Shown: positions 47,136 through 56,956, counted from the first letter of the stretch. The stretch: DNA of 64,000 bases from CAIOYC01 sp965277345 (GCA_965277345.1 CBDICI010000004.1:186001-250000), one strand, 5' to 3'. The notes: generated by a model from the letters alone, not told the origin. Program-made: numbers and translations.

Positions 47136-47840
47136 ATGGTGATGGCGATCCTGCAGGCGCGGATGTCCTCCACCCGCCTGCCGGGCAAGGTGCTGCGGCC
47201 GATCCTCGGCCGGCCGATGATCGAGCGGCAGATGGAGCGGTTGCGCCGGGCGGCGAGCCTCGACCCCATCGTGGTCGCCACCTCCACCCTGCCCGGCGAC
47301 GACGTCATCGCCAGCTGGTGCGCAGACGCCGGCGTCGGCTGTTATCGCGGCGACCTCGACGACGTGCTTGGCCGCTTCCTCGGCGCGCTGAAGGCGGCAG
47401 GCTGGCCCGAGCATTTCGTGCGGCTGACCGCCGATTGCCCGCTGGCCGACCCCGGCCTGATCGATACGGCGGTGGCCGCCCACCTGGCCAGCGGCGCGGA
47501 CTATACCCACGCCCAGGACGGCCGCACCTTTCCCAAGGGCCTGGATGTGGAGGTTTGCCACACCGCGGTGCTGCGCGCACTGGAGCGGGAGGCGGTGGGC
47601 GAGGATCGCGAGCACGTCACCCGCTTCATCTACACCCATCCCGAGCGCTACCGTATCCATGCCATCCGCCGCGAGCCGCCGCTGCGCTACCGCTGGACGG
47701 TGGACACGCCGGAGGACTTCGCCTTCGTCACCTCGGTGTACGAGGACCTCTATCCCACCAACCCGGCCTTTGGCACGGACGACATCCTGGCCTGGCAGGC
47801 GCGCCATCCCGAGCGGGTGCTGGTCAACACCGAAATCTGA
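47136..47840 (+). CDS. SpsF/NeuA-like cytidylyltransferase domain protein
   Basis: 234 residues. The nucleotide-binding N-terminus AILQARMSSTRLPGKVLRPI is the SpsF/CMP-sugar-synthetase signature (xQARxxSxRLPGK). It continues with IVVATSTLPGDDVIASWCAD, YRGDLDDVLGRFLGAL and RLTADCPLADPGLIDTAV, with a metal-binding Asp. YRWTVDTPEDFAFVTSVYED closes the fold. The ATG at 47136 comes 2 nt after the acetyltransferase gene. It probably activates a nonulosonic or related sugar with CTP for surface glycans. A hairpin terminator at 47874 ends the unit. Confidence 0.85.
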   Translation: MVMAILQARMSSTRLPGKVLRPILGRPMIERQMERLRRAASLDPIVVATSTLPGDDVIASWCADAGVGCYRGDLDDVLGRFLGALKAAGWPEHFVRLTADCPLADPGLIDTAVAAHLASGADYTHAQDGRTFPKGLDVEVCHTAVLRALEREAVGEDREHVTRFIYTHPERYRIHAIRREPPLRYRWTVDTPEDFAFVTSVYEDLYPTNPAFGTDDILAWQARHPERVLVNTEI

Positions 47841-47873
47841 GTTCCCGGTCCGGCGTCGGCGGTGCATCGGGTT

Positions 47874-47903
47874 GCGGCGCTGTTGCAATCGGCGCCGCGT
47901 TTT
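47874..47903 (+). terminator. Rho-independent terminator after the SpsF-like gene
   Basis: A 7-bp perfect stem GCGGCGC/GCGCCGC with an 11-nt loop is followed directly by GTTTTC. It lies 33 nt after the stop codon. Confidence 0.6.
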
Positions 47904-48027
47904 CGCCCCCTTCCGCGCTCAGGCGGTGCGCCGCACCATAAAAGTTCGCCCCCTGCATTGGCTTGAGGCGTGAGCGGTATAAATGAAGCCAGGGCTGTTG
48001 CACGCACGACGGGCGGAGGGGATTGGA

Positions 48028-49224
48028 ATGCCGAAGACGCGGTATGGTTTGACCTGCGCAGGCGTTCTGATCGTGATACTGGCCGGCTGCGCCCCGAAGA
48101 AGGCTGCGGCGCCCCCGCCGCCGGGCGTGATGGTCGCCAACCCGCTGCGGAAGATGATCGTCGACTGGGACGATTATGTGGGCCAGTTCGTGGCGGTGGA
48201 CTCGGTGGACGTCCGGCCCCGCGTCACCGGCTATCTGCAGAGTGTGAACTTCAGGGACGGCCAGACGGTCCGCAAGGGCCAGCTTCTGTTCGTGATCGAC
48301 CCCCGCCCCTACCAGGCGCTGGCGGACCAGTCCAAGGCGCAGGTGGCGCGCCAGCAGGCCACCCTGGCCAACGCCACCGCCCAGCGCAAGCGCGCGGAGA
48401 CGCTGCTCTCCGCCCACGCCGTGGCGCAGCAGGACTATGACACGCTGGTCGCCACGGAGAAGCAGGCCGGGGCCGACCTGGCCGCCGCCCGCGCGACACT
48501 GCAGACCAGCCTGCTCAACCTCGGCTTCACCCACGTGACCGCGCCGCTGTCAGGCCGCATCTCCGACCGGCGCGTGGCGCCCGGCAACCTGGTCACCCAG
48601 GACACCACGATCCTGACCAATATCGTCAACCTGGACCCGATCCGCTTCGCCTTCACCGGCTCGGAAAGCGCCTACCTCAAATACCAGCGCGAGAATCAGG
48701 CCGGCACGCGCACCTCCTCCCGCTTCGCCGCCAATCCGGTGGAGATCAAGCTGCAGGACGAGAACAGCTATCGCTGGCACGGCCGGATGGAGTTCGTCGA
48801 CAATGCGGTGGACACCAATTCCGGCACCATCCGCGGCCGGGCGGTAGTGGCCAATCCCACGCTGTTCCTGACGCCCGGCCTGTTCGGGCACCTGCGCCTT
48901 CTGGGCTCGGGCCGCTATCCCGGTCTTCTGGTGCCGGACGAGGCGCTGCAGCAGGACCAGAGCCGCCAGGTGGTCTATGTGATCGACGCCAAGAACATCG
49001 CCCATCCCAGGGTGGTCAACGCCGGCCCGCTGATCCAGGGGCTGCGCGTGATCCGCTCCGGCCTCGATCCCGACGACAAGGTGGTGATCGCCGGTGTCGG
49101 CCGCGCCCATGCGGGCAAGCCGGTGACGCCGAAGATGGGCAGGATCGAGGTGAAGGCCGACCAGCCCTCGGAAGGCGGCTATATCGAGGCGCCCGGCTCA
49201 TCCGCCTCGCTGGCCGACAGGTAG
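48028..49224 (+). CDS. RND efflux periplasmic adaptor (membrane fusion protein)
   Basis: 398 residues. The lipobox VILAGC (Cys21) marks a lipoprotein, so the ATG at 48028 is preferred over one 45 nt upstream. Domains: the barrel-sandwich half DVRPRVTGYLQSVNFRDGQ then TVRKGQLLFVIDPRPY (about 57-92); a helical hairpin with Ala/Gln repeats (KAQVARQQATLANATAQRKR); the second lipoyl half FTHVTAPLSGRISDRRVAPG (about 168-187); a beta-barrel; and the membrane-proximal end VVIAGVGRAHAGKPV. It links the RND pump at 49239 (14 nt later) to the outer-membrane channel at 52486. No regulator is adjacent. Confidence 0.92.
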   Translation: MPKTRYGLTCAGVLIVILAGCAPKKAAAPPPPGVMVANPLRKMIVDWDDYVGQFVAVDSVDVRPRVTGYLQSVNFRDGQTVRKGQLLFVIDPRPYQALADQSKAQVARQQATLANATAQRKRAETLLSAHAVAQQDYDTLVATEKQAGADLAAARATLQTSLLNLGFTHVTAPLSGRISDRRVAPGNLVTQDTTILTNIVNLDPIRFAFTGSESAYLKYQRENQAGTRTSSRFAANPVEIKLQDENSYRWHGRMEFVDNAVDTNSGTIRGRAVVANPTLFLTPGLFGHLRLLGSGRYPGLLVPDEALQQDQSRQVVYVIDAKNIAHPRVVNAGPLIQGLRVIRSGLDPDDKVVIAGVGRAHAGKPVTPKMGRIEVKADQPSEGGYIEAPGSSASLADR

Positions 49225-49238
49225 GCTAAGCTCGCCGG

Positions 49239-52200
49239 ATGCGCCTGTCCCACTTCTTCATCGACCGGCCGGTGTTCGCGGCGGTGCTGGCCATCCTGAT
49301 CACGCTGGTGGGGGCCATCGCCTTTCCCACCCTGCCCGTCGCCCAGTATCCGCAGATCGCCCCGCCCACGGTCAACATCTCCGCCACCTATCCCGGCGCC
49401 TCCGCCGAGGTGCTGGCCGAAACCGTGGCGACCCCGATCGAGGAGCAGCTCAACGGCGTCGACGACATGCTCTACCTGTCGTCCAACGCCACCGCCGATG
49501 GCCACCTTACCATCACCGTCACCTTCAAGCTCGGCACCGACCTCAACACCGACCAGGTGCTGGTGGAGAACCGGCTGCAGGCGGCGGAGGCGCAGTTGCC
49601 CGCCGAGGTGCGCAACATCGGCGTCACGGTGCGCAAGTCCACGCCCGACATCCTGATGGCGGTGCACATGTATTCGCCGGACAACTCGCTCGACCAGCAG
49701 TACGTGGCCAACTATGTGGGCCTGCACGTGCGCGACGCCCTGCTGCGGGTCTATGGCGTCGGCGACATCAACAGCCGCGCCGCGCGCGACTACGCCATGC
49801 GCATCTGGATCGACCCGGACAAGGCGGCGGCGCGCAACCTGACGGTGGACGAGGTGGTCGCCGCCCTGCAGGCCAACAATGTGCAGGTGGCCGCGGGCTC
49901 GGTCGGCGCGCCCCCGTTCGAGGGCGGCCGACCCTCGTCTCAGCTGGAGATCCAGACTCTGGGTCGGCTGACCACGCCGGCGCAGTTCAGCGACATCGTC
50001 ATCAAGCGCGACGACCAGGGCCGGCTGACGCGGGTGTCCGACATAGCGCGGGTGCAGCTGGGAGCCGCCGACTACACCACCAACGCCTATCTCGGCTATG
50101 TGGACGCCGGCAAGGCGCACATGCAGTCGGCGGTGGCGCTTGGCCTGCAGCAACTGCCCGGCACCAATGCGCTGCAGACCGCCGAGGGCGTGAAGGCGGC
50201 GATGCAGAAGCTGAAGCAGAACTTCCCGCCCGGCCTCGACTACAAGATCATCTACAATCCCACCGAGTTCGTGCAGGAGTCGATCAACGAGGTCTACAAG
50301 ACCCTGTTCATCGCGCTGGCGCTGGTGGTCGTGGTGGTGATGGTCTTCCTGCAGAGCTGGCGGGCCTCGCTGATCCCGGTGCTGGCCATCCCGGTTTCGC
50401 TGGTGGGCACCTTCGCGGTGATGAAGGCGGCGGGGTTCTCACTCAACAACCTGTCGCTGTTCGGCCTCGTCCTGGCCATCGGCATCGTGGTCGACGACGC
50501 CATCGTGGTGGTCGAGAATGTGGAGCGCCACCTGCGCCAGGGGGTCAACCCGCGCGAGGCGGCGCACGTCTCCATGGACGAGGTGGGCGGCGCCCTGATC
50601 GGCATCGCGCTGGTCCTGGTGGCGGTGTTCGTGCCCACCGCCTTCGTCAGCGGCATTTCCGGCCAGTTCTACCGCCAGTTCGCCCTGACCATCGCGGTGG
50701 CGACGCTGATCTCGCTGATCGTGTCGCTGACCCTGTCGCCGGCCATGGCGGCCCTGATCCTCAAGTCCCACGACCAGGAGGCCCATGCGAACAAGCGGCA
50801 CAAGTCCTGGGAGAAGCCCTTCGTCGGCTTCGCCAGCTGGTTCAACGCCACCTTCGACAAGACCTCCAGCCGCTATGCCGGGCTGGTTCACAAGGTGGTG
50901 CGGACGACCGTGCTGATGCTCGTGCTCTATGTGGGGCTATTGGCGCTGACGGGCTGGCGGCTCGCCGCCACGCCGCAGGGCTTCATCCCGCTGCAGGACC
51001 AGGGCAACGTCATCGTCAGCGTGATCATGCCGCCCGGAACCTCGCTGGCCCGCACCGACGCCGTGGTGCAGGACGTCGCGCGCCGCGTGCTCGGCACGCC
51101 GGGCGTGGTCGCCGCCTCGGTCTATGCCGGCGTGGACGCCACCACCCAGACCACCTCCTCCAGCGCCGGGCAGATGTACGTCATCTTCTCGCCCTTCGGC
51201 GAACGCTCCAAGCACCACCAGTCGTCCGACTCGATCATCGCCGAATTGAAGAAGCGCACCTCCGGCATCGTCGATGCCGACATCCGCTTCATCCAGCAGC
51301 CGCCCGTGCGCGGCCTCGGCGCCGCGGGCGGGTTCAAGATGATCGTCGAGGACCAGAACGGCCAGGGCTATGCCGCGCTGGAGAGGGCCACCCAGGGCCT
51401 TGCCGCCGCCGCCGGCCACACCACCGGCATCGGCCAGGCCTTCAGCCCGTTCAACACCAAGACGCCGCGCATCCACGCCGACGTCGACCGTGAGAAGGCC
51501 GAGACACTCGGGGTGAAGTCGAGCCAGGTGTTCAACACCTTGCAGACCTATCTGGGTTCGTCCTTCGTCAACGACTTCAACTTCCTGGGGCGCACGTTCC
51601 AGGTGCTGGCGCAGGCCGACGGCCCCTATCGCGAGGACGAGGCGACCATCGCCGGACTGAAGACGCGCTCGATCTCCGGAACCATGGTGCCGCTGGGCTC
51701 GGTGGTGACGCTGAAACGCGAGACCGGCCCCTATCGCGCCTTCCGCTACAACCTCTATCCCGCCGCCGAAATCCAGGGCGACGCCGCCGCCGGAACCTCG
51801 TCCGGCGCCGCGCTGGACCAGATGGAGAAGGCGGCCAGGGCCAACCTGCCCGACGGCTTCGGCTTTGAATGGACCGACATCGCCTATCAGCAGAAGCAGG
51901 CCGGCAATACCGGCATTCTGGTGTTCGGCATGTCCGTGGTGTTCGTCTTCCTGCTGCTGGCCGCGCTGTACGAGAGCGTAACGCTGCCGCTGTCGGTGAT
52001 CCTGATCGTGCCCATGTGCCTGCTCGCCGCCATGCTGGGGGTGAACCTGATGGGCCAGGACAACAACATCCTGACCCAGATCGGCCTGGTGGTGCTGATC
52101 GGCCTCGCCGCGAAGAACGCCATCCTGATCGTCGAGTTCGCAAGACAGGGCGAGGTGGAGCACGGCCACGACCGCATGACCGCCGCGGAGGAGGCCGGGC

Positions 52201-52493
52201 GCACGCGCCTTCGACCCATCCTGATGACCTCCTTCGCTTTCATCCTCGGCGTGATCCCGCTGGCCTTCGCCCGGGGCGCCGGGGCCGAGATGCGACAGGC
52301 GCTGGGCGTGGCGGTGTTCTTCGGCATGATCGGGGTGACCGTTTTCGGCCTCCTGTTCACGCCGGTCTTCTACGTGGTGTGCCGCAACCTGTCCGACCGT
52401 CTGCCCAAGCCGCCCAAGGTGCTGTCGCGCGTACCCACCACCGAGGGTACGCCGCACCGGGGCGATAGCGAGTTGGAGCCCGCTGATGGGTAA
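49239..52493 (+). CDS. RND efflux pump, inner-membrane permease (HAE1 family)
   Basis: 1,084 residues of the AcrB/MexB type. The N-terminus FFIDRPVFAAVLAILITLVG is the first span, followed by FPTLPVAQYPQIAPPTVNIS. Span 4 carries the proton-relay acidic pair in GLVLAIGIVVDDAIVVVENV, with a downstream Lys in the tenth-span region (GLVVLIGLAAKNAILIVEFA). The porter domain includes TPDILMAVHMYSPDNS and the switch-loop region. The GRRxxP-like TRLRPILMTSFAFILGVIPL is present. It is complete. It exports drugs, detergents or biocides with its adaptor and the outer-membrane factor; selectivity cannot be read from sequence. The adaptor-pump-channel order is the usual operon. Confidence 0.95.
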   Translation: MRLSHFFIDRPVFAAVLAILITLVGAIAFPTLPVAQYPQIAPPTVNISATYPGASAEVLAETVATPIEEQLNGVDDMLYLSSNATADGHLTITVTFKLGTDLNTDQVLVENRLQAAEAQLPAEVRNIGVTVRKSTPDILMAVHMYSPDNSLDQQYVANYVGLHVRDALLRVYGVGDINSRAARDYAMRIWIDPDKAAARNLTVDEVVAALQANNVQVAAGSVGAPPFEGGRPSSQLEIQTLGRLTTPAQFSDIVIKRDDQGRLTRVSDIARVQLGAADYTTNAYLGYVDAGKAHMQSAVALGLQQLPGTNALQTAEGVKAAMQKLKQNFPPGLDYKIIYNPTEFVQESINEVYKTLFIALALVVVVVMVFLQSWRASLIPVLAIPVSLVGTFAVMKAAGFSLNNLSLFGLVLAIGIVVDDAIVVVENVERHLRQGVNPREAAHVSMDEVGGALIGIALVLVAVFVPTAFVSGISGQFYRQFALTIAVATLISLIVSLTLSPAMAALILKSHDQEAHANKRHKSWEKPFVGFASWFNATFDKTSSRYAGLVHKVVRTTVLMLVLYVGLLALTGWRLAATPQGFIPLQDQGNVIVSVIMPPGTSLARTDAVVQDVARRVLGTPGVVAASVYAGVDATTQTTSSSAGQMYVIFSPFGERSKHHQSSDSIIAELKKRTSGIVDADIRFIQQPPVRGLGAAGGFKMIVEDQNGQGYAALERATQGLAAAAGHTTGIGQAFSPFNTKTPRIHADVDREKAETLGVKSSQVFNTLQTYLGSSFVNDFNFLGRTFQVLAQADGPYREDEATIAGLKTRSISGTMVPLGSVVTLKRETGPYRAFRYNLYPAAEIQGDAAAGTSSGAALDQMEKAARANLPDGFGFEWTDIAYQQKQAGNTGILVFGMSVVFVFLLLAALYESVTLPLSVILIVPMCLLAAMLGVNLMGQDNNILTQIGLVVLIGLAAKNAILIVEFARQGEVEHGHDRMTAAEEAGRTRLRPILMTSFAFILGVIPLAFARGAGAEMRQALGVAVFFGMIGVTVFGLLFTPVFYVVCRNLSDRLPKPPKVLSRVPTTEGTPHRGDSELEPADG

Positions 52494-53898
52494 GCTTGCG
52501 CCGAGCCTTGTGATCGCCGCCATGGCCCTGTCGGCCTGTGCGGTGGGGCCGACCTATCGCGAGCCAGCGCCCGTGCCGGATTTCGGGGGCGCCTTCGTCT
52601 CCGCCCCCGCCGCCGGGGCGGTCGCCGCCGAGCCGCGCGACGACTGGTGGGCGTTGTATCAGGACCCCACGCTGAACGGCCTGATCGGCCGGGCGCTGGC
52701 CGCCAATACCGACCTGCGCGTGGCCGAGGCCAACCTGACCCGCGCCCGCGCCGTGCTGAGCGAGGCGCGCGGCGGCCTGTTCCCCACCACCGATCTCACC
52801 GGCGGCGCCCAGTACGGCCGCTCGCCCCAGTTCAGCAGCGCCAACACCGGCGGAGCATCAGCGCAATGGCGCTATGACGCCGGCTTCGACGTGAACTATC
52901 AGGTCGACCTGTTCGGCCGCGTGCGCCGCACCATCGAGGCCGCCCGCGCTGACGCCCAATCGGTGGAGGCGGCGCGCGACGCGGTGCGCATCACCGTGGT
53001 GTCGGAGGTGGTGCGCGCCTATGTGGACGGCTGCGCCTACGCCGAATCGCTGTCGGTCGCGGAGCGAAACCTGGCGCTGGTGCAGTCGGACTACGACCTG
53101 ACCAGCCTGCAGTTCAATGCCGGAACCCTGTCGGCGCTCGAACAGGCGCGGGCGCAGACCCTGCTGGAGCAGGCGCGGGCGGCGATCCCGACCCTGACCG
53201 GGGAGCGGCGGGCCAACCTGTTCGCCCTGACCGCCCTGCTGGGCGTCGCGCCCCGGGATGCGCCGCGCTCCGCGTTGGCCTGTACCGCGCCGCCCAAGCT
53301 GGCCGACCCGCTGCCCGTGGGCGACGGGATGAGCCTGCTGCGCCGCCGCCCGGACGTGCGGGAGGCGGAGCGGACGCTGGCGGCGGATACCGCGCGCATC
53401 GGCGTCGCCACCGCCGACCTCTATCCCACCGTCAATCTCGGCGGCTCGATCACGGGGGCCGGATCGCAGCAGGGGCGGACCACCACCACCTATGCCGTGG
53501 GGCCGCTGATCAGCTGGACCTTCCCCAACATCCTGGCCACCCAGGCCCGCATCCGTGAGGCTAAGGCCACCACCCAGGCCGCGCTGGCCAGCTTCGATGG
53601 GACCATGCTGACCGCGCTGAAGGAGAGCGAGCAAGCGCTCGCCACCTATGGCGCCGAGCTGCAGCACAACGCCGCCCTGCGCCGCGCCCGCGATGCGGCC
53701 CGGACGGCCTACGGCTTGATCCAGACGCGCTACCGGGCCGGGACGATCAGCCAGCTCGACCTGCTCACCGCCGAACAGACCCTGATCGGCACGGAACAGG
53801 CGCTGGCCGCCTCCGACCAAGCCGTGGCCGACGATCAGGTGGCCGTGTTCAAGGCGCTGGGCGGCGGCTGGCAGGGAGCCGACAAGCCCCACATCTGA
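52486..53898 (+). CDS. RND efflux outer-membrane channel (NodT/OprM-type lipoprotein)
   Basis: 470 residues. The lipobox LSAC (Cys18) is followed by AVGPTYREPAPVPDFGGAF. The TolC-type repeated alpha-barrel is shown by DDWWALYQDPTLNGLIGRAL then AANTDLRVAEANLTRARAVL and, in the second repeat, LLRRRPDVREAERTLAADTA and RIGVATADLYPTVNLGGSI. The C-terminal helices include TRYRAGTISQLDLLTAEQTL. It starts 8 nt inside the pump gene's end (overlap), so it is translationally coupled. It completes the tripartite export path across the outer membrane. Confidence 0.94.
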   Translation: MGKLAPSLVIAAMALSACAVGPTYREPAPVPDFGGAFVSAPAAGAVAAEPRDDWWALYQDPTLNGLIGRALAANTDLRVAEANLTRARAVLSEARGGLFPTTDLTGGAQYGRSPQFSSANTGGASAQWRYDAGFDVNYQVDLFGRVRRTIEAARADAQSVEAARDAVRITVVSEVVRAYVDGCAYAESLSVAERNLALVQSDYDLTSLQFNAGTLSALEQARAQTLLEQARAAIPTLTGERRANLFALTALLGVAPRDAPRSALACTAPPKLADPLPVGDGMSLLRRRPDVREAERTLAADTARIGVATADLYPTVNLGGSITGAGSQQGRTTTTYAVGPLISWTFPNILATQARIREAKATTQAALASFDGTMLTALKESEQALATYGAELQHNAALRRARDAARTAYGLIQTRYRAGTISQLDLLTAEQTLIGTEQALAASDQAVADDQVAVFKALGGGWQGADKPHI

Positions 53899-53944
53899 CC
53901 CCGCTCCGTCCGTTTGAGAGTATACTGGCTGACCTATCATCTTC

Positions 53945-54066
53945 GCCTCATCCTGGAGTGTGACCCGGACCTTATCCGGGGCGCATCAAAGGACGGGGCG
54001 AACGCACCGCGGTGAAACGGCCTCGTCCTTCGAGGCTCGCCTTCGGCTCGCACCTCAAAATGAGGC
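53945..54066. repeat. Intergenic repeat with inverted ends GCCTCAT / ATGAGGC
   Basis: A 122-nt element with 7-bp inverted ends and inner palindromic pieces (CCGGACCTTATCCGG, and CGAGGCTCGCCTTCGGCTCG). It fills most of the 179-nt gap between the outer-membrane channel gene and the convergent amidase gene. It is unlike the CTGTCATCCCGG type in sequence, though similar in layout. Confidence 0.55.
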
Positions 54067-54077
54067 TGGAGGGGACG

Positions 54078-55511
54078 TCAGTTCCAGATCGGCGGCTTGC
54101 GGTCTTTCCAGGGGAGTTCCTTTTCCAGCTGCCCGGCCAGACGGTAGAGCGTCGCCTCGTCGGCGAAGCGGCCGGTGAACATCATGCCGATGGGCAACCC
54201 CCCCTCCGACTGCCACAGCGGCAGGGACAACGACGGTTGGCCGGTGAAGTTGAACGGCGGCGTGGTGGCGTAGGTGGAGGACTGGCGCCGGTCGAAGTCC
54301 TTCAGCTCTACGGTGACCGGATCGAGCCAGTCGATCCGGGGCGAGGGCGTAGACATGGTCGGGCACAGGAACACGTCGAACGCCTCGAACCGCGACAGGA
54401 TTTCGCGATTGAACAGGCGCAGCTGCTGCCAGCCCCACAGGGCCTGCTGGCCGGTCAGCCGCTTGCCGGCTTCATAGCCGCGCCGGGCCAAGGGACCCAG
54501 CTCATGCTCGCCCGGCTCGCGGCCGAGCTTTTCGATCCAGCGCTGTACGTTGGCGGAGAAGTTGGCGGCGGAGACCAGCCCCTGGGCCTTGTAGAGCGCG
54601 CGATAGTCGATGCCGAGGCCCTGCTCGAACACCTCATGGCCGAGCGCCTTCAGCGTCTCGGCGGTCCCGTGCAGCCTGGCCAGCACCTCGCCGTCGATAG
54701 GGCGGCCGCTCGGCGTCTCCGCCGACCAGGCGATCTTCAGCCTGCCCGGAGTGCGGCTCACCTCGTCCAGATAGGGGCCGTCCTTCGCCGGGGCCTGGAA
54801 CGGGTCGCCGGGCTGGGCATAGCCGGTGGCGTCGAGCATGGCGGCGCTGTCGCGCACCGTGCGGGTGACCACGTGATGGACGGAAAAGCCGATGGCGCCG
54901 TCGGTGACCTCGCAGATCGGCGTGCGGTCGCGGGTGATCTTCATCCCCACCAGCCCGCAGTTGGCCGCCGGGATACGGATCGAGCCCAGTCCGTCCGAGG
55001 CGTGCGCCATGGGCACCATGCCCGCCGCCGTGGCCGCCGCCGCGCCGCCCGATGATCCGCCCGAGATATGCTCCGGGTTCCAGGGATTGCCGCACGGACC
55101 GAGCTTCTCGGAGTGGGTCACGCCGGGGATGCCGAACTCCGGCGTATTGGTCTTGCCGAGGAGGACGACGCCGCTGGCCCGGTAACGGCGGATCAGCTCG
55201 CTGTCCGCCGCGTCCGACGCCACCTGGGCGAAGTGGGAGCCGGAGGTGCGCGGCCAGCCCCGAACCTGCGCGCCGAGATCCTTGATCAGGAAGGGCACAC
55301 CCCTGAACGGCCCGTCCGGCAGGGCGCCCGCCGCCACCTTGCGCGCTTCGTCATAGGCCTTGTAGACCACCGCGTTCAGGGCGGGGTTGTGCCGCTCGAT
55401 CCGTTCGATGGCGGCCTCGACCAATTCGCCGGACGAAGTCTCGCCCCGGTGCACCAGGTCAGCGAGTCCCAACCCGTCATGGTCGGCGTATTCGGCGAAG
55501 GCCATCAGCAT
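54078..55511 (-). CDS. Amidase signature family hydrolase
   Basis: 477 residues with the Ser-cisSer-Lys catalytic triad of the amidase signature family: Lys77 in VPFLIKDLG, Ser153 in HISGGSSGGAAAATAAG, and Ser177 in ASDGLGSIRIPAANCGLVG. The spacing of 76 and 24 residues agrees with the family. No signal peptide, so it is cytoplasmic. It hydrolyses a carboxamide, or acts as an aryl-acylamidase; the substrate is unknown. It lies 19 nt after the class-III aminotransferase gene on the same strand, which makes an operon and suggests a nitrogenous carboxylate. The ATG at 55505 could also serve. Confidence 0.92.
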   Translation of the reverse strand: MLMAFAEYADHDGLGLADLVHRGETSSGELVEAAIERIERHNPALNAVVYKAYDEARKVAAGALPDGPFRGVPFLIKDLGAQVRGWPRTSGSHFAQVASDAADSELIRRYRASGVVLLGKTNTPEFGIPGVTHSEKLGPCGNPWNPEHISGGSSGGAAAATAAGMVPMAHASDGLGSIRIPAANCGLVGMKITRDRTPICEVTDGAIGFSVHHVVTRTVRDSAAMLDATGYAQPGDPFQAPAKDGPYLDEVSRTPGRLKIAWSAETPSGRPIDGEVLARLHGTAETLKALGHEVFEQGLGIDYRALYKAQGLVSAANFSANVQRWIEKLGREPGEHELGPLARRGYEAGKRLTGQQALWGWQQLRLFNREILSRFEAFDVFLCPTMSTPSPRIDWLDPVTVELKDFDRRQSSTYATTPPFNFTGQPSLSLPLWQSEGGLPIGMMFTGRFADEATLYRLAGQLEKELPWKDRKPPIWN

Positions 55512-55530
55512 TTCCCGTTCATCTGTTTGG

Positions 55531-56802
55531 TCAGCCCGCCATCAGGAAGGCCATCTTGGCGGCGGGGGCAAGGGTGGCGGCGTTCCTGCGCAGCTCGGCG
55601 AAGCTGGCCTCGGCGGCGTCCAGCGCCAAGTCGATGTCGCCCTCGCCCATCGCCGCGCACATGAACATGTTGTGCCACGGGTGGACATAGACGCCCCGCT
55701 CCAGCATGGCGGTGGACCAGGCGAACCCCTTGGCGAGGTCGAGGTCGTCATCGAACAGGAACAGCGGCATGGTCACCGGCCCGGTCTGGCGCAAGCCAAA
55801 GCCCGCCGCCGCCGCGCGCTCGGCCAGGCCTTGGCGCAGCCGCCCGCCCAACCCCTCGATTTTCTCCAGATAGTCCGTCTCGCGGATCAACCTCAGTGTT
55901 TCGATCGCCGCCGCCATGGCCGCGCCCGCGAACCAGAACGAGCCGGTGACATAGATGGAGGCGGCGGCCTTGCGCGCCTTGTCATTGCCGAGCAGGGCGG
56001 AGATCGGGTGGCCGTTGGCGATGCACTTGCCCCAGGTCGAGAGGTCCGGCTGCACGCCCAGGGCCGACCACGAACAGTCGCGCGCCACGCGGAACCCCGC
56101 CCGCACATCGTCCACCACCAGAAGGGCGCCGGTGTGGTCCGCCAGTTCCCGCGCGCGGCGGGCATAGGCAGGATCGGGCGCCGCCTGATCGACAAAGGCG
56201 TCATGCTTGAACGGCGAAGCGAAGATGGCGGCGAGATCGTCGCCCGCCGTGGCCACCGCCTGCTCCAGGCTGGCTATGTCGTTATAGGTGCAGAACCCCT
56301 GGTTGGCCTTGTCCTCCGCCGTCGTGCCTGTGGGGCGAGGCACGCACCACGGCGCCGCGCCGTGATAGGCGCCCTTGGCCAGCACCAGGGTCTTGCGGCG
56401 GGTGTGCGCCCGGGCGGTGACCATCGCCATGGAGGTGGCGTCCGTGCCGTTCTTGCAGAACAGCGCCCAGTCGGCGTGAGCGACCATGGCGGTGAACGCT
56501 TCGGCCAGCTCGACGATCAGCGGCGTCGGCCCGGTGAGCGCGTCGCCCCTGGCGAGCTGGGCGGTATAGGCGGCGTCGATCCCCGCGTGGCCGTAGCCCA
56601 GCAGGTTCGGCCCGTAGGCGCACATGAGGTCGAGATACCTGCGCCCATCCGCATCCCAGAGGTGCGCGCCTGAGCCTCCGGCGAAGAACTGCGGATAGGA
56701 GTCGGGCAACAACCCCACCGACTGGTGGCCGTACATGCCGCCGGGGATCACCCGCTCGGCGCGTTCCCGCAGCGCGCGGTCGGCGGCGTTAAGGAAGGTC
56801 AT
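55531..56802 (-). CDS. Class-III aminotransferase (glutamate-1-semialdehyde-aminomutase-like)
   Basis: 423 residues, PLP-dependent. PLP-site Lys259 lies in STWGKCIANGHPISALLG, Asp231 in LLVVDDVRAGFR contacts the pyridine N, and GAYHGAAPW (144-152) supplies the ring-stacking Tyr/His. The NGTDATSMAMVTAR region is as in hemL-like proteins, while the N-terminus GMYGHQSVGLLPDSYPQFFA differs from true HemL. An omega-amino-acid or beta-amino-acid transaminase role is possible. AGGAGG precedes the ATG. It is first in a two-gene operon with the amidase. Divergent from the peptidase gene at 56957 across 154 nt. Confidence 0.88.
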   Translation of the reverse strand: MTFLNAADRALRERAERVIPGGMYGHQSVGLLPDSYPQFFAGGSGAHLWDADGRRYLDLMCAYGPNLLGYGHAGIDAAYTAQLARGDALTGPTPLIVELAEAFTAMVAHADWALFCKNGTDATSMAMVTARAHTRRKTLVLAKGAYHGAAPWCVPRPTGTTAEDKANQGFCTYNDIASLEQAVATAGDDLAAIFASPFKHDAFVDQAAPDPAYARRARELADHTGALLVVDDVRAGFRVARDCSWSALGVQPDLSTWGKCIANGHPISALLGNDKARKAAASIYVTGSFWFAGAAMAAAIETLRLIRETDYLEKIEGLGGRLRQGLAERAAAAGFGLRQTGPVTMPLFLFDDDLDLAKGFAWSTAMLERGVYVHPWHNMFMCAAMGEGDIDLALDAAEASFAELRRNAATLAPAAKMAFLMAG

Positions 56803-56956
56803 GGCTCGCCTCCTCGATCCTGGCGATCACTGTTCACCAGAGGACAACCGAGCGCCAGTGCTTTCCGATGCCGCGATCACCCCTCGCGGCTCAGTGTGTT
56901 CACGCCCCGGGATGAGGGCTATGGACGCGGGCAAGCGCAATGCTAAGCCTGCGCCC

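Noticed and set aside
47874..47903. Small regulatory RNA upstream of the RND operon
   Set aside because: The hairpin followed by GTTTTC is well explained as the terminator of the acetyltransferase/cytidylyltransferase unit; no separate promoter was seen.
55531..56802. Haem biosynthesis hemL
   Set aside because: The fold and Lys259 match, but the N-terminal substrate region is unlike HemL, and the partner is an amidase rather than a haem gene.
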